A stretch of 64,000 bases of DNA, from NCBI RefSeq assembly GCF_029351045.1, contig NZ_JARKIN010000001.1, forward strand, positions 62,001 to 126,000, read 5' to 3'. Of the stretch, positions 56,401 through 64,000 are shown in pieces; positions within the stretch are counted from its first letter, which is position 1; each line of letters opens with the position of its first letter. The notes beneath the pieces are model-generated. The model was given only the letters and a program-made list of their open reading frames with translations. It was not told where the DNA came from and searched no databases. The position numbers were made by a program, and so were the translations under genes. The stretch comes from Streptomyces sp. WMMB303 (GTDB taxonomy: Bacteria; Actinomycetota; Actinomycetes; Streptomycetales; Streptomycetaceae).

Positions 56401-59400
56401 GGCGTGTTGGAGGTGCGGTCCCGGGAGGAAGGCGCGACCGGGTCCGCACCCGGTCCGGAGGCGGGCGCGGGCGCCCGGACGCGGCACTGCCGTGCGACGG
56501 CCTCCCGCGGCGGCGCTCCGCCGACCGGCGGGTTCCCCGGACATCTGCTGGGTGCCGCGCCCCTGGACGCGGACGGCTTCTACCGGGACTGCGCGGCGAA
56601 GGGCCTCGACTACGGACCCGCCTTCCGGCCCGTGACGGGCGGCCACGTCGCCGAAGCCGCTTCGGGAGGCGGGCGGGATGCGCTGGTCCGGCTCCGGCTG
56701 CCATCCGGCAGCCGCTCCGGTGCGCTGTCCGGGACGCCGCACCCGGTGCTGTGGGACGGCGTGCTGCAGGCCGCGCTGGTCGTGTGCGACGGTCCGGTCC
56801 TGCCCCGCCGGGTCCGGCGGGCGGCAGTCGCGGTGACCGAAGCGGACGAGGTGTGGGTGCACGCCCGGCCGGGCGCGGACGGCGAGGTCGACCTGGCGCT
56901 CTTCGATGCCGGACAGCGCCCGCTGGGACGGCTGGAGGGCGTGCTGCTGGCCGCGCTTCCCGGCGGCGACGGCGACTCCTTGGAGACCGGGCGGCTCACC
57001 TATCGGATGCGCTTCGTGCCCCGGCAGCGGCCCGCCACCCCCGCTGCGGAGCCGGGCGGCGCGGCCGGGGGCGGCGGACTGCCGGGCAGGGTGGTGTCCC
57101 GCGGGCGCCCCGGGGTGCTCCCGGACGCGGCCGGGGAGGATCTGGCCGGTGCCGACACCGTGGTGTTCGTCGCGCCTCAGGACGGCCGTACCGGGCTGCT
57201 GGAGCTGGCGGAACTGGTCAGCCGCTGCGCCGAGGAGAACCCGTCCGTGCGGCTCGCGGTCGTGGTCCGCCGGGACGACCCGGAGGCCGGGCTGTACCCG
57301 GGGTTCGTGGCGGTCGTACAGGCGGAGTACCCCCAGTTCGGGACGCGGCTGATCGAGACCGACACGTTCGGCGCCGAGCTGATGGCGGAGCTCGGTGCCG
57401 CGGAGGACCGGGTCGTGCTGTCCGGCGGCGAGCGGCTGGTCGGTGAGCGGGTGAGCGGAGGTTCGCCCGCCGCCGGCCCGCCGTGGCGGTCCGGCACCGG
57501 CGCCCGGTCCTTCCGGCTGGGCACTCCGCGGCCCGGCGACCTGGCGGCGCTGTGCGCCCGTCCGCTGGAGCGGCCCCGGCCGGGGCCCGGACAGGTCGAG
57601 GTGGCCGTCGAGGCCGCGTCGCTGAACTTCATCGACGTGATGAAGGCGATGGGCGTCTACCCGGACGACTCCCCCGACCGGGAACTGCTCGGCCTGGACT
57701 GCGCGGGCACGGTGACCGCGGTCGGTCCGGGGGTCGACACCGTGGCGGTCGGGGAGCGGGTGGCGGCCTGCGGCTTCGGAGTCCTCGCCTCGCACGCGCT
57801 GGTCGAGGCCCGGCACACCGCCCGCATCCCGAGCGAGTTGACCGCGACGCAGGCTGCCGCACTGCCGATGGTGCTCGTCACCGCCTGGCATGCGCTGATG
57901 GAGGTGGCCCGGCTGGAGCCGGGCGAGACCGTGCTCGTCCACTCGGCCACCGGCGGGCTCGGACTCGCCGCGCTGCACGTGGCCCGGCTCGTGGGAGCCG
58001 AGGTGCTCGCGACGGCCGGAACCGAGGAGAAGCGAGAGCAGCTGCGCACGTGGGGTGTCGAGCATGTCTTCGACTCCCGCACCCTGGAATGGGCCGAGGG
58101 GGTGCGGGCCGCGACGCGGGGGCGCGGGGTCGACGTGGTGCTCAACTCCCTGCCCGGTGCGGCGATTCCACTGGGCCTGGAGGCGCTGGCCGAGGACGGG
58201 CGGTTCGTGGAGGCCGGGAAGCGCGACATCCATCAGGACACGTCCGTCGAACTCGGTGCCTTCCGCAAGGCGGTGTCCTTCACCGCCGTGGACATCGCCG
58301 GGCTGCTCCGCCGCCGCCCCGAACGGTTCGCCTCGCTCCTGGCCACCGTGTGGGCTCGGGTCACGGGCGGGGAACTGCGCCCGCTGCCGGTGCGCGAGAT
58401 GCCCTTCTCCGAGGCGCAGGAGGCCTTCCGCACGCTCTCCCGCGGGCGGCACACCGGCAAGCTCGTGCTCACCGAGCCGACCGGAGGCGGCACGGTCGCC
58501 GTCGCCCCGCAGCCGCTGCCCGAGGGACGGTTCCGGGCCGGGGGCGCCTACCTGATCACCGGCGGACTCGGGGCGCTCGGCATGTCGCTCGCCGAGTACC
58601 TGGCCGCCTCCGGAGCCGGGGCCCTGGCCCTGGTCGGGCGCTCGGCGCCCGGGGACCCGGCGCGGGTCGAGGCGCTGCGCGAGCGCGGCGTCCGGGTCGG
58701 GGTGTGGTCGGCGGACGTGGCGGACGCGGCGCGGATGCGCACGGTGCTGGCGGAGGTGCGCGCGCAACTGCCGCCGCTGTGCGGAGTCTTCCACGCCGCG
58801 GGGGTGCTGGCGGACGCGACCGTGGCGAACCTGGACGGCGCGCTGCTGACGCGGGTGCTGCGGCCCAAGGCCGACGGCGCACGCGTTCTGCACGAGTTGA
58901 CCGAGGGGGATGCGCTGGACATGTTCGTCCTGTTCTCCTCGGCGGCCGTGTTCGTGGGCTCGGCCGGGCAGGCCGCCTACGCGGCGGCGAACAGTTCGCT
59001 GGACGCGTTGGCGGCGGAGCGGCGGGCGGCGGGGCTGCCGGCGCTGAGCGTGCAGTGGGGGCCGGTCGCCGGAACCGGACTGGCCGCCGGCACCGGGCGC
59101 GGGGACCGGCTCGCCGCCCGCGGGCTGGGCAGTCTCCCGCCCGAGGTGTGCTGGCGGGCGCTGCGGCACTACCTCGAGGCGGACGAGGCGCAGGTGGCCT
59201 GCCTCGACCTCGATCCGCGGCGCTGGCTGGAGTCCTACCCGGCGGCGGCCGCGCTGGCGAGCTGGCAGCCGCTCGCAGCGGCCGGCGGGACGGTCGCGCC
59301 GACGGAGCTGCGGAGCATCCCGGCGGCGCGGCGGCGCGAGGCGGTGGAGGCGGAGGTGCGCCGTACGGCCGCGGCGGTGCTGCGCCTGGCGCCGGAGAAG

Positions 59401-59688
59401 CTGCCGTCCGAGGTGCCGCTGCGCGCCCTCGGGCTGGACTCGCTGATGTCGCTGGAACTGCGCAACAGGCTCGAGGCGTTCCTGGGGGTGCGGCTGAGTC
59501 CGACGCTGCTGTGGAAGTACGGCACTCTGGCCCGGCTCGGCCCGGCGCTGTCCGCGCTGGTGGAGGCCGATCCGGAGCCGGAACCGGTGCCGGAAGGGGG
59601 GCCGGACGCGGGGGCGGGACCGGAGGCCGGACCGGGACCCCGCCCCTCGGCCGCCCCGGCTCCGCACGGGGCGGAGGCCCGTGGGTGA
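53449..59688 (+). CDS. Iterative-type reducing type I PKS (KS-AT-DH-ER-KR-ACP)
   Basis: The 2079-aa polyketide synthase has one full set of domains. KS: Cys172 in SSCSSSLVA, His307 in HGTGT, His346 in NIGH. AT: Ser621 in GHSQGE, with YGSH at 721-724, both close to the methylmalonyl-CoA type. DH: His917 in the HxxxGxxxxP motif and Asp1103 in DGVLQ. ER: the NADPH motif is near 1501-1505 (TGGLG). KR: GGLGALG at 1705-1711, Ser1831, Tyr1844. ACP: Ser1998 in GLDSL. Order and length match mycocerosic acid synthase-like enzymes, which extend starters repeatedly with methylmalonyl units. It has no thioesterase domain. Strong GGGGGAGG site before ATG. Confidence 0.95.
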   Translation: MSDADSGAVAVVGMAGRFPKAPDTEAFWELLIGGGDAVGPVPPERWDPAEVFDATREIQRVGAFLEDIDAFDPAFFTISPREAEVLDPQQRLMLETTWRALEDAGAPAAGLRGSRTGVYVGGLWHDYELLRKDRGAAVTQHSIVGNSLDIVSSRVSYHLGLTGPSLTLMSSCSSSLVAVHQACQALRSGEIEGALVGGSNLMLTPEVTVGLSHFGGLSPTGRCHAFGADADGFVRGEGVAVVYLKRLADALRAGDRIRAVVAASAVNNDGGGESLVTPHPAAQRDLLRRVYAPGRVPTDRLAYVEAHGTGTARGDTAEAQALGEVLGAARHGRVLHIGSVKTNIGHLEPAAGLAGLVKAVLALEHGTVPPSLHARVPNPAIDFAGLNLAVARDPLPLEPGSFLGVNSFGWGGTNAHAVVTTLRAATARPPARAAKPPARAREQEPRTVREEPGAAERQKAGEPFLLPVSGHTPGALEERTRGLRERLAAGTSAPDLAQAMAWHRDHFAERCALLGPGLAEVARGRAGRRGKVAFVFPGQGAQWAGMGAGLYGRDAAFTRAMDRCAQALAPHAPRDVREMVTGGPAPRDVAEVQPALWAMSVSLAAAWRAAGVEPDVVVGHSQGEIAAATVAGVLTPEDGALVVCRRSDLLREIAGGGRMLAVDLDPEAARQAVAGFEGLVEPAVYNGPRSCVLSGDADSVLLLREILEADGVFCRLVDVDYGSHSPQVDPLLGRIREALAAVAPGPADTPLLSTVDLTWLDGPGADARYWAGNLRRPVRFAEAVDTLIDEDVTHLVEVSPHPGLGAALRQLAQERPEPPVVLGTLRRDEGEHTDLLRAFAEAYVSGLPALGPRPARRPDAVPPPYPFQRERYWVAPGRHSGVRSGRLALTEVPSTAAGVWEGAVELDTGTHPWLADHRVHGTVLFPAGGFLALLHQALHGGAPDSGSAGHGTPVLRDVQLTGALAVGEDPVRTALVWRPGPGDSGVLEVRSREEGATGSAPGPEAGAGARTRHCRATASRGGAPPTGGFPGHLLGAAPLDADGFYRDCAAKGLDYGPAFRPVTGGHVAEAASGGGRDALVRLRLPSGSRSGALSGTPHPVLWDGVLQAALVVCDGPVLPRRVRRAAVAVTEADEVWVHARPGADGEVDLALFDAGQRPLGRLEGVLLAALPGGDGDSLETGRLTYRMRFVPRQRPATPAAEPGGAAGGGGLPGRVVSRGRPGVLPDAAGEDLAGADTVVFVAPQDGRTGLLELAELVSRCAEENPSVRLAVVVRRDDPEAGLYPGFVAVVQAEYPQFGTRLIETDTFGAELMAELGAAEDRVVLSGGERLVGERVSGGSPAAGPPWRSGTGARSFRLGTPRPGDLAALCARPLERPRPGPGQVEVAVEAASLNFIDVMKAMGVYPDDSPDRELLGLDCAGTVTAVGPGVDTVAVGERVAACGFGVLASHALVEARHTARIPSELTATQAAALPMVLVTAWHALMEVARLEPGETVLVHSATGGLGLAALHVARLVGAEVLATAGTEEKREQLRTWGVEHVFDSRTLEWAEGVRAATRGRGVDVVLNSLPGAAIPLGLEALAEDGRFVEAGKRDIHQDTSVELGAFRKAVSFTAVDIAGLLRRRPERFASLLATVWARVTGGELRPLPVREMPFSEAQEAFRTLSRGRHTGKLVLTEPTGGGTVAVAPQPLPEGRFRAGGAYLITGGLGALGMSLAEYLAASGAGALALVGRSAPGDPARVEALRERGVRVGVWSADVADAARMRTVLAEVRAQLPPLCGVFHAAGVLADATVANLDGALLTRVLRPKADGARVLHELTEGDALDMFVLFSSAAVFVGSAGQAAYAAANSSLDALAAERRAAGLPALSVQWGPVAGTGLAAGTGRGDRLAARGLGSLPPEVCWRALRHYLEADEAQVACLDLDPRRWLESYPAAAALASWQPLAAAGGTVAPTELRSIPAARRREAVEAEVRRTAAAVLRLAPEKLPSEVPLRALGLDSLMSLELRNRLEAFLGVRLSPTLLWKYGTLARLGPALSALVEADPEPEPVPEGGPDAGAGPEAGPGPRPSAAPAPHGAEARG

Positions 59689-60124
59689 CCGGCCGGTCCT
59701 CGGGCCGGCGGAGATCCGGGAACTGATCGCCGAATACCTGCCCGACCCGCCGGGGGTCGATCTCCTCGATGTCGGGCCCGGCGGGCTGGTGTTCACCGCC
59801 GACCCGGCGGGGCTCGCGGTGCGGCCCGGTGGCACCGTCTCCGGGCCCGCCCTGTTCGCGTTCGCGGACGTGGCGGGCTATCTGGCGGTCAACGCCTATC
59901 TGGGCAGGACACCGTCGGCGATGCTCACCTCCAGCAGCATCAGCTTCCTGGAGGCCACCGAGCCGGAGCGGCTGCACGCACGGGTCGCACCCGAGCGGAT
60001 CGGCCGGCGTACGGCGGTCGTCTCGGCACGGGTCGAGAGCGTGGACGGGACTCCCGTCGCCCTGGCCACGCTGCACTTCTCGTTTCCGGGCAGGAGGAAC
60101 CGGCCCGGCGCGGGCGCGCGCTGA
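59681..60124 (+). CDS. PaaI-type hotdog thioesterase
   Basis: The 147-aa hotdog-fold protein has VSGPALFAFADVAGYLAVNA, where the Asp matches the PaaI-family catalytic position, and SSSISFLEATEPERLHARVA. The GTG start lies eight bases inside the PKS gene, so the two are translationally coupled. It most likely releases the acyl chain from the PKS, which lacks its own thioesterase. It could instead be an editing enzyme. Confidence 0.85.
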   Translation: MGDRPVLGPAEIRELIAEYLPDPPGVDLLDVGPGGLVFTADPAGLAVRPGGTVSGPALFAFADVAGYLAVNAYLGRTPSAMLTSSSISFLEATEPERLHARVAPERIGRRTAVVSARVESVDGTPVALATLHFSFPGRRNRPGAGAR

Positions 60125-60185
60125 GGGCGGAGGCGTACGTCCGCGCGGCGGTTGCAGAGCAGTTGCGCGGTGGGGCGGCGGCCGT

Positions 60186-61955
60186 TCAGCGGCTGGAGTA
60201 GGTCGTCCGCTCCCACGGGTAGCCCGGCAGCGCGGTCATGCTCGCGCGGGCCGGACGGTCCTGGGCGGTGCCGTCGACGCCGCCCCGTGCGGGGTGTTCG
60301 GAGGTCTCCAGCATCCGCACCCGCGGGTGGTCCCGGCCCGCCGCGAGGGCGCGCAGCGCGTCCGCGGCCTCCTCGGCGCCCGCCGCGGTGACCCAGGCGG
60401 CCCGCCGCAGGCGGGTGCGCCCGTGGTGCGCGGTCGCGGCGAAGGCGGCGTATCCGTCCCCGGCGGACGCGGCGTCCGCGGGCTCGGCCAGCCGTTGCGC
60501 GTACCTGCCTGCCAGGGTGCGCAGGGCCGCTTCGGTGTGCGCGTACACCGGGAACCCGCCGGCCGGTGCGGGAGCCGGTGCGGGCTCGGCGGTGGGGCGG
60601 GAGAGGACGACGTGCGCGTTGGTGCCGCTCATCCCGAAGGAGCTGACGGCCGCGCACCGGCCCGCCGACGGCTCCCAGGGCCGGGTCGCGGCCGGTACCG
60701 TCAGGCCGCTGCCGTCCAGGCGGATCCGGGGGTTGAGCGTCTCGAAGTGGGCCTGCCGCGGGATCTGCCGCCGCTCCAGACAGAGCAGCGCCTTGATCAG
60801 GCCGAGAATCCCGGCGGCGGCCTCGGCATGACCGAGGTTCGCCTTGACCGATCCGACATGCCAAGTGCGCCCCGGCGAGTCCAGGGCGGTCCTGGCGGCC
60901 TCGATCTCGATCGGGTCGCCCAGCGGGGTGCCGGTGCCGTGCGCCTCCAGGTAGCCGATGGCGGCAGCGGTGAGGCCGGCCGTGGTGAGGACTCCCTCGA
61001 TCAGGGTCTGCTGGGCCAGCACGTTGGGGGCGGTGAATCCGGAGGAGCGGCCGTCCTGGTTGACCCCGCTGCCCTCGATCACCCCCAGGATCCGGTCGCC
61101 GTCGCGCTCGGCGTCGGCCAGCCGCTTGAGCACCACGGCCCCGGCACCCTCGCCCCGGACGAACCCGTTGGCGCGCGCGTCGAAGGGGCGGCACCGGCCG
61201 TCGGGCGAGAGTGCCTCGGTGCGCTGGATCTCCGCCGTCGACCGGGGTGCGAGCACCAGGTTGACGCCGCCGGCCACGGCCACGTCGCAGTCCCCCGCGG
61301 CCAGCGCCCGGCAGGCCGTGTGCACCGCCACCAGCGATGACGAGCACGCGGTGTCCAGCGCCAGGGCGGGGCCCCGGAGGCCGAGCGTGTAGGCGAGCCG
61401 GCCGGCGGCGAAGCAGTGGCCGTTGCCGATCAGCCAGGAGGCGTTGGGTTCGCCCTCGTCCCACAGCCGGTGGTCCTGGCCGGTGATGCCGACGTAGACC
61501 CCGGTGCGCTCGGCGACGTCCTCCGGTGGCAGGGCGGCGTCCTCGAACGCCTCCCACACCACTTCCAGCAGCAGCCGGTGTTGCGGGTCGAGGCTGCGCG
61601 CCTCCCGCGGTGAGATGCCGAAGAACGGGGCGTCGAAGCCGAGAACGTCGGGCAGATAGCCGCCGCGGGTCAGCAGCCCTTCCCAGCCGCCGGGGAAGGC
61701 GCGGCGGCGCTGCTCGGGCAGCTCGCCCACCAGGTCCTGCCCCGCCGACAGCGCCTGCCAGTAGGTGTCACGGTCGGCGATGCCTCCGGGAGCACGCAGA
61801 CCGGTGCCGACGACGGCCGTCCGCTGCGTTCCCCGCAGTGCTGCCAGCTCGGCGCGCAGCGCGCGGATCGTCTCCATGGCACGGCGCAGCGGCCCGGCGG
61901 GCGTCTCGGCGGCCGCGCCGGGCGGGTGCCCGTCCGAGGGCTGGGAAGTTGACAT
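60186..61955 (-). CDS. Stand-alone PKS ketosynthase with deleted AT domain
   Basis: The 589-aa product starts with a coiled N-terminal docking-like helix (RRAMETIRALRAELAALRG, ~26-44). A complete modular-type ketosynthase follows: Cys204 in TACSSSLVA, EAHGTGTPLGDP, SVKANLGHAEAAAG. Next comes the usual KS-AT linker (GRYAQRLAEP, YAAFAATAHHGRTRLRRA). No acyltransferase follows; it jumps to LPGYPWERTTY, the motif that normally follows an AT. The AT has therefore been cut out, leaving KS plus both linkers. It is transcribed opposite to its neighbours. It probably condenses a chain delivered in trans. Confidence 0.88.
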   Translation of the reverse strand: MSTSQPSDGHPPGAAAETPAGPLRRAMETIRALRAELAALRGTQRTAVVGTGLRAPGGIADRDTYWQALSAGQDLVGELPEQRRRAFPGGWEGLLTRGGYLPDVLGFDAPFFGISPREARSLDPQHRLLLEVVWEAFEDAALPPEDVAERTGVYVGITGQDHRLWDEGEPNASWLIGNGHCFAAGRLAYTLGLRGPALALDTACSSSLVAVHTACRALAAGDCDVAVAGGVNLVLAPRSTAEIQRTEALSPDGRCRPFDARANGFVRGEGAGAVVLKRLADAERDGDRILGVIEGSGVNQDGRSSGFTAPNVLAQQTLIEGVLTTAGLTAAAIGYLEAHGTGTPLGDPIEIEAARTALDSPGRTWHVGSVKANLGHAEAAAGILGLIKALLCLERRQIPRQAHFETLNPRIRLDGSGLTVPAATRPWEPSAGRCAAVSSFGMSGTNAHVVLSRPTAEPAPAPAPAGGFPVYAHTEAALRTLAGRYAQRLAEPADAASAGDGYAAFAATAHHGRTRLRRAAWVTAAGAEEAADALRALAAGRDHPRVRMLETSEHPARGGVDGTAQDRPARASMTALPGYPWERTTYSSR

Positions 61956-62043
61956 CGGCCGCGACGCTAGCAGGTGGCGTCGGCATTTCCAGCCCCCCGC
62001 GTCGGCGATCGAACTCCGGCTGCACGGCACGCAGTTGAGGCGA

Positions 62044-62072
62044 TGCATCCACAGCTCGGACCTCGATGTCAA
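62044..62072 (-). promoter_or_regulatory. Possible promoter of the stand-alone KS gene
   Basis: On the minus strand TTGACA (62072-62067), 17 bases, GATGCA (62049-62044). The -35 box is perfect and the -10 box poor. It would give a leader of about 80 bases before the KS start. The plus-strand promoter for the diiron gene must lie in the same 260-base gap but I could not place it. Confidence 0.35.
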
Positions 62073-62215
62073 GGCTGTTCCTGGCAGCATGCGTTGTGGC
62101 ACTGTGTGGTTGAGGGACAACGGGGGGTCGGTCCGTGCCGTGCGCCGCATCGTGCGGCTGTCGCGATCGTGCTGCTTCCCGCGAGTCGGCACGAGGCAGA
62201 GCTGAAAGGTCGCTT

Positions 62216-62935
62216 ATGACGATCGCGGTCCTGGACGACGAGGAAGTCGTGGTGCGCACCCCGGAGGAGTTCCGCCGGATGCCCCGTGACTACCAGAAGA
62301 TGCTGATCAGTCAGGTCACCATCAACACCGAGGGCGAGCTCTCGGGCGGCGACGACTACGTACAGATGTTCCTGCCGCTGGCGCCGGACGCCGAGGAACG
62401 CCAGGTGTGCGCGGAGCGGGCCGCCGAGGAGTACGACCACTACAAGATCGGCAAGCGGGTGCTGGCCGACCTCGGGATCGACACCACCTACATGGAGACC
62501 CAGGCGGTCTCCGAGCGGATGCTGTTCGCGGACGAGCGGATGCACACCTGCACCACGTGGGCCGAGCGGGGGGTGTACTCCTACATCGGCGAGGAGACCG
62601 CGATGGTGATGCTGCGAGAGTTCGCGGAGAGCAGCTACAAGCCGTGGGCCGAGGCCGTCCGCACGATCATCCTGGACGAGAAGATCCATATCGCACACGG
62701 CGCGCGGGTCTGCCGCAACCTCGCCGCCACAGCGGAGGGCCGCGCCGAGCTGCAGGCCGCGCTGGAGCGGCTGTGGCCGATGTTCGTGGGCATCTTCGGC
62801 AGTGCGAACACCAAGCGCTCGAAGCTGGCGGTGCGCTACGGGCTGCGCAGGACGACCAACGGCGAGGCGATCGAGCTGTGGCGGCAGAAGGTCGGCCCGC
62901 GCGTCGCCAACCTGGGCCTGCGCGTGCCGGAATGA
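62216..62935 (+). CDS. PaaA-like ferritin-fold diiron protein
   Basis: The 239-aa protein resembles the catalytic subunit A of phenylacetyl-CoA epoxidase (PF05138-type). Likely iron ligands are Glu41, Glu72/His75 in EEYDHYK, Glu126-127, and Glu155/His158 in DEKIHIAHG, giving two ExxH motifs of a ferritin-like diiron site. No paaB, C, D or E partner is adjacent, so it works outside phenylacetate degradation, probably as an oxygenase acting on a carrier-bound or CoA-linked intermediate. ATG at 62216 follows GAAAGG. It is followed after 14 bases by the radical SAM gene. Confidence 0.85.
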   Translation: MTIAVLDDEEVVVRTPEEFRRMPRDYQKMLISQVTINTEGELSGGDDYVQMFLPLAPDAEERQVCAERAAEEYDHYKIGKRVLADLGIDTTYMETQAVSERMLFADERMHTCTTWAERGVYSYIGEETAMVMLREFAESSYKPWAEAVRTIILDEKIHIAHGARVCRNLAATAEGRAELQAALERLWPMFVGIFGSANTKRSKLAVRYGLRRTTNGEAIELWRQKVGPRVANLGLRVPE

Positions 62936-62949
62936 GCCGGGAGGCAGCC

Positions 62950-64000
62950 ATGACCACAGCAGTACACATCACCCCGCGCCCGCCCTCCCGCGCGGAGGCC
63001 AAGGCGCGGCTGCGGGGGTATCTGGCGGACCGCCCGGACCTCGCGGCCCGACTCAAGGACGTGCGCAGGATGGGCACCCGGGTGCGCGGGTGCGAGGTGC
63101 ACCTGACGACCGCCTGCAACATCCGCTGCAAGGGCTGCTGGTACTTCGAGGGCGGCTTCGACACCGCGGTCAGGGAGACCTCCGACCCGGGCCTGATCCG
63201 GGCCTTCGCGGAGAAGCTCGCCGCGGACGGGGTCACCCAGGCGACCCTCATCGGCGGAGAGCCGACCCTGGTGCTGGACCGGGTGCGCCCCTTCGTCGAA
63301 CATCTGCCGTATCTGACGATCTCCACCAACGGGCTGCGGCCGCTGCCGATGGACGGTTTCGAGAACGTGGCCGTCGGCATCAGCCTGTTCGGTGGCGGGC
63401 CGCTGGATGACGAACTGCGGGCGCACCGGCCCAACGGCTCGTCGTTCACCGGCCTGTTCGAGAAGGCGCTGGGCCACTACCGGGATGATCCCAGGGTCAC
63501 GTTCGTCTTCGCCCTCTCGGAGGAGGGGCTGCCCTACATCGAGCCGACGGTGCGGGCGATCCGGGACAACGGCAACCAGGTCACCTTCAACTTCTACAGC
63601 GAGCACGGCTCGGACAGCCCGCTGCGGATCGAGAACGAGCAGCGCACGCTCGCCGAGGCGCTGCGGGTCGCCGAGGCGTATCCGGAGGCCGTGGTCGCAC
63701 ACCCGTACTTCGTCGAGACGCTGATCACCGGGCGCACCCACTGGGGCGGGCGGTTCGGCTACGACGTGTGTCCCAGCATCAGCGTCGACCTGCCGGAGCA
63801 CGAGCAGCGCGTGGCCAACGGCAATCCGGTGCTGGACGGTTTCGCGGTGTACGGCGCCGACTACGAGACCCTGCAGTTCTGCTGCACGTCGGGCGACTGC
63901 GGCGGCTGCCGCGACAGCCAGGCCGTCTACAGCTGGCTGATGGTCAGCTTCCACTGGTTCCTCGACAGCGTGCAGCGCTTGGAGACCTGGCTGGACCTCG
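62950..64000 (+). CDS. Radical SAM protein with C-terminal cysteine cluster (partial)
   Basis: The gene is open to the right edge (350 codons seen). The [4Fe-4S]/SAM motif is CNIRCKGC (Cys56, Cys60, Cys63), and GGEPTL (~102-107) is the SAM-binding GGE. The C-terminal part has Cys274 in YDVCPS and Cys311, 312, 317 and 320 in CCTSGDCGGC, which suggests an auxiliary iron-sulfur site of SPASM/twitch type. It shows none of the HemN/HemW features. It follows the diiron gene in an apparent operon and the reaction is unknown. ATG follows GGGAGGCAGCC. Confidence 0.9.
   Translation, partial: MTTAVHITPRPPSRAEAKARLRGYLADRPDLAARLKDVRRMGTRVRGCEVHLTTACNIRCKGCWYFEGGFDTAVRETSDPGLIRAFAEKLAADGVTQATLIGGEPTLVLDRVRPFVEHLPYLTISTNGLRPLPMDGFENVAVGISLFGGGPLDDELRAHRPNGSSFTGLFEKALGHYRDDPRVTFVFALSEEGLPYIEPTVRAIRDNGNQVTFNFYSEHGSDSPLRIENEQRTLAEALRVAEAYPEAVVAHPYFVETLITGRTHWGGRFGYDVCPSISVDLPEHEQRVANGNPVLDGFAVYGADYETLQFCCTSGDCGGCRDSQAVYSWLMVSFHWFLDSVQRLETWLDL

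Noticed and set aside
53683..59835. A 2050-codon open frame antisense to the PKS
   Set aside because: It is the mirror of the strong G/C third-position bias of the PKS; its translation is Arg/Gly/Ala/Gln-rich and matches no family.
60125..60185. Possible terminator between the thioesterase and the ketosynthase genes
   Set aside because: Only short imperfect G/C pairing is visible; no clear stem could be assigned.
61956..62192. N-terminal extension of the stand-alone ketosynthase
   Set aside because: Upstream residues show no docking or PKS similarity, and the coiled docking helix already lies after the ATG at 61955.

Overview
The window is about 72-74% G+C (judged by eye). It has strong G/C third positions, many GTG starts and ATGA/GTGA overlaps, and actinobacterial hallmarks: Zur-controlled zinc-free ribosomal proteins, DasR-type repeats at a chitinase, a BTAD regulator, and SpoIIE phosphatase/ATPase sensors. 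It looks like the chromosome of a Streptomyces or a close relative. No tRNA, rRNA, insertion sequence, integrase or CRISPR array was seen.

1-5.7 kb: a gene-poor 650 bases with an orphan palindrome, then a leftward xdhABC xanthine dehydrogenase operon with a consensus promoter and a 25-codon leader ORF. 5.9-10.2 kb: an RCK-domain channel-like protein, a maltokinase-cap-like protein and a secreted class A beta-lactamase-fold serine hydrolase. 10.5-19.8 kb: two FtsX-type ABC systems on the minus strand flank a plus-strand histidine kinase/response regulator pair. The regulator is frameshifted as given. The second ABC system is headed by a PadR repressor. 20-26.8 kb: alpha-glucoside uptake and use, with an orphan binding protein lacking its lipobox cysteine, then GH13 alpha-glucosidase, binding lipoprotein and two permeases. 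27-40.4 kb: a GNAT enzyme, a GH18 chitinase with DasR-like repeats, a membrane protein, an EmrB-type exporter, a methyltransferase, an XRE-cupin/thioredoxin-reductase-like pair, a 932-aa SpoIIE sensor, and a GPH transporter coupled to a sphingosine-phosphate-lyase-like PLP enzyme.

40.5-43.5 kb is a zinc-starvation island. Cysteine-poor S18, L31, L33, L28 and S14 paralogues and a CobW-like protein diverge from one 21-bp Zur-like palindrome. 43.7-53.3 kb holds stress and regulatory genes: VOC, WYL, DUF4232 lipoprotein, quinone oxidoreductase/TetR, alpha/beta hydrolase, AfsR-like regulator, aldo/keto reductase and MmyB-type XRE.

53.4-64 kb is the most unusual part and runs off the right edge. 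It holds a 2079-aa fully reducing type I PKS (KS-AT-DH-ER-KR-ACP, like mycocerosic acid synthase), an overlapping hotdog thioesterase, and a stand-alone ketosynthase whose AT domain appears to have been cut out between its flanking linkers. These are followed by a lone PaaA-like diiron protein and a radical SAM protein with extra C-terminal cysteines. A methyl-branched reduced acyl chain modified by oxidative or radical chemistry is a reasonable guess for the product; the actual product cannot be read from the sequence.
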